From positions 1,054,001 to 1,118,000 of the forward strand of contig NZ_CP187532.1 in the NCBI RefSeq assembly GCF_049852125.1: a stretch of 64,000 nt of DNA. The letters run 5' to 3'. Shown here in pieces: positions 52,144 to 58,744 of this stretch. The stretch comes from Senimuribacter sp049852125 (lineage in GTDB: Bacteria; Bacillota; Clostridia; Peptostreptococcales; Anaerovoracaceae). A model generated the notes under the pieces. It ran no database searches. It had not been told where the DNA came from and saw nothing but the letters and a program-made list of their open reading frames with translations. Numbering within the stretch: position 1 is the stretch's first letter; each line of letters begins with the position of its first letter. A program made the translations under genes and the position numbers.

Positions 52144-52240
52144 ATGCACAAACCCCACAAAGGATGTTTGTGCATGATACGGCTGTATTCTGCTTGCTAT
52201 TCTGCGGTTTCAGAGCGAATATGTCACTTACCGGGAGGGT
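52144..52240 (+). promoter_or_regulatory. Repeated regulatory element, copy E
   Basis: Perfect 10-bp stem ATGCACAAAC (52144-52153) / GTTTGTGCAT (52166-52175), different in sequence from the other copies, then CTTGCTATT (52193-52201), 10 nt and AGAGCGAATATG (52212-52223). Confidence 0.7.
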
Positions 52241-52273
52241 GTCCCGGAAACTATTCGGATGGAGGGATTTCTA

Positions 52274-52438
52274 ATGAAGCCATATGGAGCAGAGGAAAGG
52301 TTTGGAAAATATGAGAGGGAGGACTTCGGCGGCTGGTCAAGGAACCACACCAAAGCGGCATCCATCCGCAGGTGGAAGCGGCCGCTGAAAAAGAGGGCGA
52401 GGCAGGTCTGCCGCGCCGCGCTGAGACGGCTGGTCTGA
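52274..52438 (+). CDS. Small basic protein (54 residues)
   Basis: Reads MKPYGAEERFGKYEREDFGG and ends in a basic helix (KRPLKKRARQVCRAALRRLV). Starts with MK-YG and has the KRPxKK pattern in common with the 63-residue protein at 48829-49020. GGAGGG precedes the ATG. Copy E of the repeated element is 34 nt upstream. Confidence 0.55.
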   Translation: MKPYGAEERFGKYEREDFGGWSRNHTKAASIRRWKRPLKKRARQVCRAALRRLV

Positions 52439-52453
52439 GCGGCTTTTCCGGGG

Positions 52454-52560
52454 CATAAACCACACAAAAACTGCCCCGGATGTTTGTGTACTTTATGCCC
52501 GTAATTGACTTGCTATTATCCGCATTCAGAGCGAATATGTGTACTACCGAAAGGGAAAAA
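52454..52560 (+). promoter_or_regulatory. Repeated regulatory element, copy F
   Basis: Stem CATAAACCACACAA (52454-52467) / TTGTGTACTTTATG (52484-52497), CTTGCTATT (52509-52517), 10 nt, AGAGCGAATATG (52528-52539), then TGTACTACCGAAAGGG. Confidence 0.75.
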
Positions 52561-52580
52561 ACAAAACGGAGGTAACGCAC

Positions 52581-52766
52581 ATGAAGGTACACGAATTTAT
52601 CGCAAAGCACAAGATCAAGGAGTCCAGGATGCGGATCTACGACGCGGAGCTTGGGGATGAGGTTTATGGGATCTACGAGATGGGTCTCTACCGCGACTGC
52701 GAGGTGGTCAGGGCATACCCGCACAACGGAGACACGGTTTTAGAGGTCGCATCGGTAAACGGCTAA
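52581..52766 (+). CDS. Small accessory phage protein (61 residues)
   Basis: MKVHEFIAKHKIKESRMRIY start and a strand-rich C terminus (DCEVVRAYPHNGDTVLEVAS). The form suggests a small beta-rich protein; no family recognised. CGGAGG precedes the ATG and copy F lies upstream. It is followed by the portal gene. Confidence 0.6.
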   Translation: MKVHEFIAKHKIKESRMRIYDAELGDEVYGIYEMGLYRDCEVVRAYPHNGDTVLEVASVNG

Positions 52767-52840
52767 GACAGGACGGCACAGGGGGCGCTGCTTCGGCGGC
52801 GCCTTTTGGCTGTCCGTTTTTGGAAAGGAGCGTGGTATTT

Positions 52841-54187
52841 ATGGGGTTATTCAGCGGATTGTTCCGGGCGAGGGACGCGCCAACGAACCGCACGTCGGGA
52901 AGCGCCTACAGCTTTTTCCTTGGGAACAGCACATCGGGGAAAAGGGTGAACGAGCGCACCTCCATGCAGATGACGGCGGTGTACTCCTGCGTCCGGATTC
53001 TTTCAGAAGCGGTGGCGGGGCTGCCGCTGCACTTTTATAAGTACACGGAGGACGGTGGGAAGGAAAAGGCAGCGGAACACCCGCTGTATTTTTTACTCCA
53101 TGACGAACCGAACCCGGAGATGACTTCTTTCGTTTTCCGTGAAACGCTGATGACGCACCTGCTCCTGTGGGGCAACGCCTATGCGCAGATCATCCGCAAC
53201 GGCAAAGGGGAGGTCATTGGGCTGTACCCGCTGATGCCGGACCGGATGGGCGTGGAGCGGGACTCCAAAGGGCAGCTCTATTACGAATACACAGTCAGCA
53301 TGGAGGACGCGCCCACGGTGAAGGGCAGCACGGTAATCCTGCCGCCCACGGAGGTGATGCACATCCCCGGCCTTGGCTTTGACGGGCTGGTGGGCTATTC
53401 CCCCATTGCCATGGCGAAGAATGCCATCGGCATGGCGATAGCCTGCGAGGAGTACGGGGCGAAGTTCTTCGCCAACGGCGCACAGCCGAGCGGGGTGCTG
53501 GAGCATCCGGGAACCATCAAAGACCCAAGCCGTGTGCGTGAGAGCTGGCAGTCCACCTTCGGCGGCAGCCACAACGCCAACAAGGTGGCTGTTTTAGAGG
53601 AGGGGATGAAATACACTCCGATTTCCATCTCGCCGGAACAGGCGCAGTTTCTGGAAACGAGGAAGTTCCAGATCAATGAGATCGCACGGATATTCCGTGT
53701 GCCGCCGCACATGGTGGGCGACCTGGAAAAGAGCAGCTTCTCCAACATCGAGCAGCAGAGCCTTGAGTTCGTGAAATACACCCTCGACCCGTGGGTGTCA
53801 AGGTGGGAGCAGTCCATGGCGCGGTCGCTGCTGACGGCGGAGGAAAAGAAGAAGTATTTCGTGAAGTTCAACGTGGACGGCCTGCTCCGGGGCGATTACC
53901 AGAGCCGCATGAACGGATATGCTGTGGGGCGGCAGAACGGGTGGATGTCGGCAAACGACATCCGGGAGCTGGAGAACCTTGACCGCATCCCGGAGGAAGT
54001 GGGCGGCGACCTGTACCTCATCAACGGGAACATGATGCCGCTTTCCATGTCCGGGGCGGCATATCAAAAAGGGAAGGAGGAACCCAATGAAAACGAAGAA
54101 GTTCTGGAACTGGAAGAAGGCGAAAAACCAGGAAACGGGGGCGGAGGAGCGCATCCTGGAACTGAGCGGCACCATCGCGGAAGATAG
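52841..54187 (+). CDS. Phage portal protein (HK97 family)
   Basis: The 448-residue protein has the HK97 portal pattern: AVYSCVRILSEAVAGLPLHF near the start, LLLWGNAYAQIIRNGKGEV, MHIPGLGFDGLVGYSPIAMA and, later, RIFRVPPHMVGDLEKSSFSN. It forms the dodecameric DNA gate in the capsid vertex. AAGGAGCG precedes ATG 52841. The protease gene overlaps its last 101 nt. Confidence 0.95.
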   Translation: MGLFSGLFRARDAPTNRTSGSAYSFFLGNSTSGKRVNERTSMQMTAVYSCVRILSEAVAGLPLHFYKYTEDGGKEKAAEHPLYFLLHDEPNPEMTSFVFRETLMTHLLLWGNAYAQIIRNGKGEVIGLYPLMPDRMGVERDSKGQLYYEYTVSMEDAPTVKGSTVILPPTEVMHIPGLGFDGLVGYSPIAMAKNAIGMAIACEEYGAKFFANGAQPSGVLEHPGTIKDPSRVRESWQSTFGGSHNANKVAVLEEGMKYTPISISPEQAQFLETRKFQINEIARIFRVPPHMVGDLEKSSFSNIEQQSLEFVKYTLDPWVSRWEQSMARSLLTAEEKKKYFVKFNVDGLLRGDYQSRMNGYAVGRQNGWMSANDIRELENLDRIPEEVGGDLYLINGNMMPLSMSGAAYQKGKEEPNENEEVLELEEGEKPGNGGGGAHPGTERHHRGR

Positions 54188-54914
54188 CTGGTTTGACGAT
54201 GACGTCACGCCGCAGCTTTTCAAGGATGAGCTGAACAGCGGCACGGGCGATATTACCGTGTGGATCAACTCACCGGGCGGCGACTGCGTGGCGGCGGCAC
54301 AGATCTATAACATGCTCGCGGGCTACAAAGGGAAAGTCACAGTAAAGATTGACGGCATCGCTGCATCGGCGGCATCCGTGATCGCCATGGCGGGCGACAC
54401 AGTTTTGGTATCCCCGGTTTCGATGCTGATGATCCACAACCCCGCTACCATGGCATGGGGCGACCACGCCGAGATGCAGAAAGCGATGGATATGCTCTCC
54501 GAGGTAAAGGAGTCCATCATCAACGCCTATGTGTTAAAGACCGGGCTTTCCCGACCGAAGCTGTCACACCTGATGGATGCGGAGACCTGGATGGACGCGA
54601 ACAAGGCGGTGGAGCTTGGCTTTGCGGATGACATCATGGCACGGGCAAAAACGGAACCGGAGGAAGGCGAGGGGAATACGGACGGGGAAGAAAAGAAATC
54701 CCCTTCTGCCCACAGCTCCATGCTGTTTTCCCGCAGGGCGGCGGACAACGCCCTGCTGAATAAAGTGATTGCCAAATACGGGGAGAAAAAGCCGAAGGCG
54801 GGCGTCGGGGAGCAGGCAAGAATCCCTGCACCAGAAGGGAAAAACGAACCGGAAACAGAAACCGGCCGTTCCGTGGACGCACTCATGGAGCGGCTTAACT
54901 TATTAAAGCGATGA
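54087..54914 (+). CDS. ClpP-like prohead protease
   Basis: The 275-residue protein is a ClpP-fold serine protease. The catalytic serine is S94 in GIAASAASVIAMAG, with the histidine in MLMIHNPATMAWGD. TVWINSPGGDCVAAAQIYNM is the typical lead-in. It matures the capsid by removing the N-terminal scaffold. The C-terminal part (after about 205) is a charged tail. The start overlaps the portal gene and has AAGGAGG upstream. Confidence 0.93.
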   Translation: MKTKKFWNWKKAKNQETGAEERILELSGTIAEDSWFDDDVTPQLFKDELNSGTGDITVWINSPGGDCVAAAQIYNMLAGYKGKVTVKIDGIAASAASVIAMAGDTVLVSPVSMLMIHNPATMAWGDHAEMQKAMDMLSEVKESIINAYVLKTGLSRPKLSHLMDAETWMDANKAVELGFADDIMARAKTEPEEGEGNTDGEEKKSPSAHSSMLFSRRAADNALLNKVIAKYGEKKPKAGVGEQARIPAPEGKNEPETETGRSVDALMERLNLLKR

Positions 54915-54930
54915 GAAGGAGGATTCCATT

Positions 54931-56151
54931 ATGACGATTCTTGAACTGCGTGAGAAACGCGCGAAGGCATGGGAGGCGGCAAAGGCGTTTTTAGATTCCC
55001 ACAGGAAGGAGAACGGCACCCTTTCCGCAGAGGATGACGCCGCATACACAAGGATGGAGCAGGAGATCACAGACCTTGGGAAGGAGATCGCAAGGCTGGA
55101 GCGGCAGGAGGCGCTTGAAGCGGAACTGGACCGCCCGGTGAACAAGCCCCTCACGGGGAAGCCGGGCGGAAAGGCAGGGGCAGACGGCACGGAGGATAAG
55201 ACCGGGCGCGCGTCTGATGACTACCGGAAGAATTTCTGGAATGTGATGCGCTCCAAGGCGCCGATGCCGGAAGTCACCAATGCCCTGCAGGTCGGCACGG
55301 ATTCCGAGGGCGGCTACCTGGTGCCGGATGAGTATGAGAGGACGCTGGTGGAGGCGCTGGAGGAGGAGAACATCTTCCGCCAGATGGCGAAGGTCATCAA
55401 GACCTCCAGCGGCGACCGCAAGATCCCGGTGGTGGCAAGCAAAGGCACGGCGTCCTGGATTGACGAGGAGGGTGCAATCCCGGAAAGCGACGATGCCTTT
55501 GGGCAGGTCTCCATCGGGGCATATAAGCTGGGGACGATGATCAAGGTTTCCGAGGAGCTGTTAAACGACAGCGTGTTTGACCTGCAGTCCTATATCTCCC
55601 GCGAGTTTGCCCGCAGGATCGGGGCGAGGGAAGAGGAGGCGTTCTTCACGGGGGACGGCAAGGGCAAGCCCCTGGGCGTGCTTGCGGCAACAGGCGGCGC
55701 GGAAACGGGCGCGACCGCCGCATCCGCCACGGCCGTGACGGCGGATGAGATGATGGATTTATTCTATTCGCTGAAAGCCCCGTACCGCAGGAAGTCCGTG
55801 TGGGTGTTAAATGATTCCACCATCAAGGCCATCCGAAAGCTGAAGGACAATAACGGGCAGTACCTGTGGCAGCCGTCCCTGACAGCCGGGACGCCGGACA
55901 TGATCTTAGGCCGCCCCATCAAGACCTCGGCGTATATGCCGGCCATGGCCGCGGGCGCAAAGACCATCGCCTTCGGTGATTTCAGCTACTATTGGATTGC
56001 CGACCGGCAGGGGCGCAGCTTCAAGCGCCTGAACGAGCTGTTCGCGGCGACCGGGCAGGTGGGCTTCCTCGCCACGCAGCGTGTGGACGGCAAGCTGATC
56101 CTTGCGGAAGCGGTGAAGGTGCTGGTGCAGAAAGCGGCATCCGGCTCATAA
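54931..56151 (+). CDS. Major capsid protein (HK97 gp5 family)
   Basis: The 406-residue protein has an N-terminal coiled-coil delta domain (residues 1-75: LRDKRAKAWEAAK type helices, with EQEITDLGKEIARLERQE) and then the HK97 shell fold (TDSEGGYLVPDEYERTLVEA and GASVSSEEL-like WIDEEGAIPESDDAFGQVS). The delta domain is probably removed by the upstream protease. AAGGAGG precedes the ATG. Confidence 0.95.
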   Translation: MTILELREKRAKAWEAAKAFLDSHRKENGTLSAEDDAAYTRMEQEITDLGKEIARLERQEALEAELDRPVNKPLTGKPGGKAGADGTEDKTGRASDDYRKNFWNVMRSKAPMPEVTNALQVGTDSEGGYLVPDEYERTLVEALEEENIFRQMAKVIKTSSGDRKIPVVASKGTASWIDEEGAIPESDDAFGQVSIGAYKLGTMIKVSEELLNDSVFDLQSYISREFARRIGAREEEAFFTGDGKGKPLGVLAATGGAETGATAASATAVTADEMMDLFYSLKAPYRRKSVWVLNDSTIKAIRKLKDNNGQYLWQPSLTAGTPDMILGRPIKTSAYMPAMAAGAKTIAFGDFSYYWIADRQGRSFKRLNELFAATGQVGFLATQRVDGKLILAEAVKVLVQKAASGS

Positions 56152-56184
56152 AAAATACAGATTTTGATGGAAGGCGGTGGCGGC

Positions 56185-56460
56185 ATGGTGGTGACGCTTA
56201 ACGAGATGAAGAATTACCTCCGTGTGGACTATGACGAGGACGACGCCCTGATTGAAAGCATCATCGGGGCGTCGGAACGCCTCTGCATGGACGTGGCACG
56301 GATGGATTCAATGGAAGAGTTTTCTGCTGTGGAGAACGCAAAAGTCTCCGTGCTGTATGCGGCGGCCTACCTTTACGAACACCGGGAGGAGGCAGACCAC
56401 CGCGCCCTCACGCTCACCCTGCGGGCTTTGCTCTCCGGGGCAAGGAAGGAGGCGTTCTGA
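56185..56460 (+). CDS. Head-tail connector protein (gp6-like)
   Basis: A 91-residue protein; VTLNEMKNYLRVDYDEDDAL is the signature of gp6/YqbG-like DNA packaging connectors. It forms a ring below the portal. Start 56185 is preferred; an ATG at 56167 adds six glycine-rich residues. It ends on the ATG of the next gene (TGATG). Confidence 0.87.
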   Translation: MVVTLNEMKNYLRVDYDEDDALIESIIGASERLCMDVARMDSMEEFSAVENAKVSVLYAAAYLYEHREEADHRALTLTLRALLSGARKEAF

Positions 56461-56801
56461 TGGATGTGGCGGCAATGAACGTGCGGATTATGTTCCAGAA
56501 AAATGAAACGGTGTCCGATGCCATCGGGAACAATGAAAATGTGTGGACGGATTATTATTCCTGCCATGCCACCGTCAGCGATTCCCTGGGGAAGTCCTCT
56601 GTGGAATCGGAGGCGGCGGGGCAGACCGTGGCGCACCCGGACATCAGCTTCACGGTGCGTTTCTGCAGGAAGTTGAAGGCCGTGGACACCACAGGTTTCC
56701 GTATTTTGTGGGACGGCGGCATTTACGACATTCTGAAGGTAGACCATCTGAACAACAAGAAACGGGCATTGAAATTCAAATGTGAGAAAGCGGGGCGGTG
56801 A
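56460..56801 (+). CDS. Head closure protein
   Basis: The 113-residue, strand-rich protein (NVWTDYYSCHATVSDSLGKS; GFRILWDGGIYDILKVDHLN) matches the SPP1 gp16-like head-tail joining family. It closes the head after packaging. The start overlaps the previous stop and its own stop overlaps the next ATG. Confidence 0.85.
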   Translation: MDVAAMNVRIMFQKNETVSDAIGNNENVWTDYYSCHATVSDSLGKSSVESEAAGQTVAHPDISFTVRFCRKLKAVDTTGFRILWDGGIYDILKVDHLNNKKRALKFKCEKAGR

Positions 56802-57184
56802 TGATGTCAGACAGGGTAAGGATTGACCAGCTTGCGGCCGCGGTGATGGAAGGGCTGACGGAGTATGCGGATCTTGCGGCGGATGAGCTGAAAAAGGCGG
56901 TGAAGAAAGCGGGGAATTCCGTGAAAAAGGATATCCAGGCGGGCGCACCGAAGGACACGGGCGCCTATGCGAAAAGCTGGTGTGTGAAGAACGTGAAGGA
57001 GACTTCCAACTCCATCGAGCTGGTGGTGCATTCCCGGAACCGCTACCAGCTCTCGCACCTTCTGGAGTTCGGCCATGCGAAGCGGGGCGGCGGGCGCGTT
57101 CCCGGAAGGACGCACATTGCGCCTGCGGAGGAACGGGCGGAACGGACGCTGGAGCAGGAGATTGAAAAGGCATTAAGGGGGTGA
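56801..57184 (+). CDS. HK97 gp10-like tail completion/neck protein
   Basis: A 127-residue protein: helical N terminus (YADLAADELKKAVKKAGNSV), then the gp10 signature GAPKDTGAYAKSW and LLEFGHAKRGGGRVPGRTHI. Proteins of this family act at the head-tail interface. Tandem ATGs at 56801 and 56804; the first overlaps the previous stop codon. Confidence 0.87.
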   Translation: MMSDRVRIDQLAAAVMEGLTEYADLAADELKKAVKKAGNSVKKDIQAGAPKDTGAYAKSWCVKNVKETSNSIELVVHSRNRYQLSHLLEFGHAKRGGGRVPGRTHIAPAEERAERTLEQEIEKALRG

Positions 57185-57191
57185 GGTTATT

Positions 57192-57509
57192 TTGGAAGGG
57201 CTTGTAAAAATGATCGCGGAGATGGGGCTGCCTTTCGCCTATGACCATTTCGCGGAGGGGGAGTCGCCGGAGCCGCCGTTTTTGTGCTACCTCCTGCCGG
57301 GGAGCGATAACTTTGCGGCGGACGGGAAGGTGTACCACAAGGGCGCAAGCGTGCATCTGGAAATTTACACGGATAAGAAAGACCCGGAGCTGGAGGAGCA
57401 GGTGGAGGATGTGCTGGATGCGTATGAGGTTTTTTATAATAAATCGGAAACGTGGATCAGCAGCGAGCGGCTCTACGAAGTTCTGTATATTTTTGGATGG
57501 GAGGCATGA
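57192..57509 (+). CDS. Tail terminator/completion-like phage protein
   Basis: A 105-residue protein with FLCYLLPGSDNFAADGKVYH and the C-terminal LYEVLYIFGWEA, as in the small tail-terminator-like proteins of siphophages. The start is probably TTG 57192 with GGGGGTGAGG upstream; ATG 57210 is the alternative. It lies between gp10 and the tail tube gene, as expected. Confidence 0.75.
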   Translation: MEGLVKMIAEMGLPFAYDHFAEGESPEPPFLCYLLPGSDNFAADGKVYHKGASVHLEIYTDKKDPELEEQVEDVLDAYEVFYNKSETWISSERLYEVLYIFGWEA

Positions 57510-57512
57510 CAG

Positions 57513-58112
57513 ATGGCAAATAACAGCAAAAAGAACAAAGTGAAATACAACCTTAAAAATACGCATTATGCGATGCTCAATATTTCGGAGGACGGGGCGG
57601 TTTCCTACGGCACGCCCGTCCCGATGCCGGGCTCAGTGTCCATCTCACTGGACGCCAATGGCGAGCCAGAGAATTTCTATGCGGACGGGACGGCTTATTA
57701 TGTCATCAACAATAACATGGGCTATGACGGCGACCTGGAGCTTGCCATGATCCCGGAGTCATTCCGCAGGGATGCTTTAAGGGAGGAGCTGGACAGCAAG
57801 GGCGTGCTGATCGAGAACGCCTCGGCGGAGCTTGCGGCGTTTGCGCTGCTCTTTGAGTTTGACGGCGACCAGCGGCACATCCGGCACGTCCTTTACAACT
57901 GTTCTGCGTCCCGCCCCGGCATTGAGGGAAAGACCAATGAGGAGAGCCGGGAGGTGCAGACGGAGACGCTGACCGTCAAGGCCACGCCGCTGGCGGACGG
58001 GATGGTGAAGGCGAAGACCGGGGACTCCACGGATGAGACGGTCTATAAGGACTGGTACAAGGCGGTGTATATGCCCACGGCATCAGATGAAGGAGGGGAG
58101 GAAAGCGTATGA
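57513..58112 (+). CDS. Major tail (tube) protein
   Basis: The 199-residue protein starts KVKYNLKNTHYAMLNI and has GTPVPMPGSVSISLDANGEP, the typical beginning of the phi13-like major tail proteins. It polymerises into the tail tube. It starts 3 nt after the preceding gene and overlaps gpG by 4 nt. Confidence 0.92.
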   Translation: MANNSKKNKVKYNLKNTHYAMLNISEDGAVSYGTPVPMPGSVSISLDANGEPENFYADGTAYYVINNNMGYDGDLELAMIPESFRRDALREELDSKGVLIENASAELAAFALLFEFDGDQRHIRHVLYNCSASRPGIEGKTNEESREVQTETLTVKATPLADGMVKAKTGDSTDETVYKDWYKAVYMPTASDEGGEESV

Positions 58113-58486
58113 GCATGACGAGGAAGATCGAGATTGACGGGAAGGAAGTGCCGTTCCGGGCATCGGCGGCTGTGCCGCGCATCTACCGGATCAAGTTCCA
58201 CCGGGATATTTATAAAGACCTGAGCGCGCTGGAAAAGAGCATTGGGAATAGCGATGAGGAGAATTCCAGCCTGGATTTGTTTTCTTTGGAGCTGTTCGAG
58301 AACATCGCTTTTATCATGGCGAAGCACGCCGACCCTTCCATCCCGGACACGCCGGAGGAATGGCTGGACGGCTTCGGCACGTTCTCCATCTACCAGGTGC
58401 TGCCGCAGCTCATCGAACTGTGGGGGCTGAACGTGAGGACCGATGTGGAGGCTAAAAAAAACTTCGCGCAACTGACCGCCCGATGA
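58109..58486 (+). CDS. Tail assembly chaperone gpG
   Basis: The 125-residue protein (KIEIDGKEVPFRASAAVPRI start; helical C-terminal half) has the place and shape of gpG-like chaperones between tail tube and tape measure. A slippery A AAA AAC heptamer at 58456-58462 allows a -1 shift into a longer gpGT form. Confidence 0.85.
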   Translation: MSMTRKIEIDGKEVPFRASAAVPRIYRIKFHRDIYKDLSALEKSIGNSDEENSSLDLFSLELFENIAFIMAKHADPSIPDTPEEWLDGFGTFSIYQVLPQLIELWGLNVRTDVEAKKNFAQLTAR

Positions 58487-58647
58487 CCACGCCGCTGTTC
58501 CTGCTGCGGTGTGTGCAGCTCGGCATCTCCATCCGGGATCTGGACCTGCTGACCATCGGCATGATCAACGATATGTATGCGGAGAGCAGCAATGACAGCG
58601 CCGACTATTCCATCATCGCGGGGCAGGACGAATTTGACTTATTTTAA
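58109..58647 (+). CDS. gpGT fusion product by programmed -1 frameshift
   Basis: After AAC at 58460-58462 a -1 shift reads KLRATDRPMTTPLFLLRCVQ and ends at TAA 58645-58647, giving about 179 residues. The downstream part can also be read as a stand-alone 54-residue frame from ATG 58483. In lambda-like phages a small share of ribosomes makes this fusion, which recruits the tube protein to the tape measure. Confidence 0.8.
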
Positions 58648-58744
58648 CCGGAAAATATGTGTATGCGGGACTGGCGGCGGTATTCCAGTCCCCTTTTACG
58701 CCTGGGCAGCCGGGCTTTTTTTGTGCCGTTAAGGGGGTGTTGGT

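Noticed and set aside
45659..52560. The six repeated elements as a CRISPR-like array
   Set aside because: The units are spaced by whole genes, not by short uniform spacers, and no cas genes are present.
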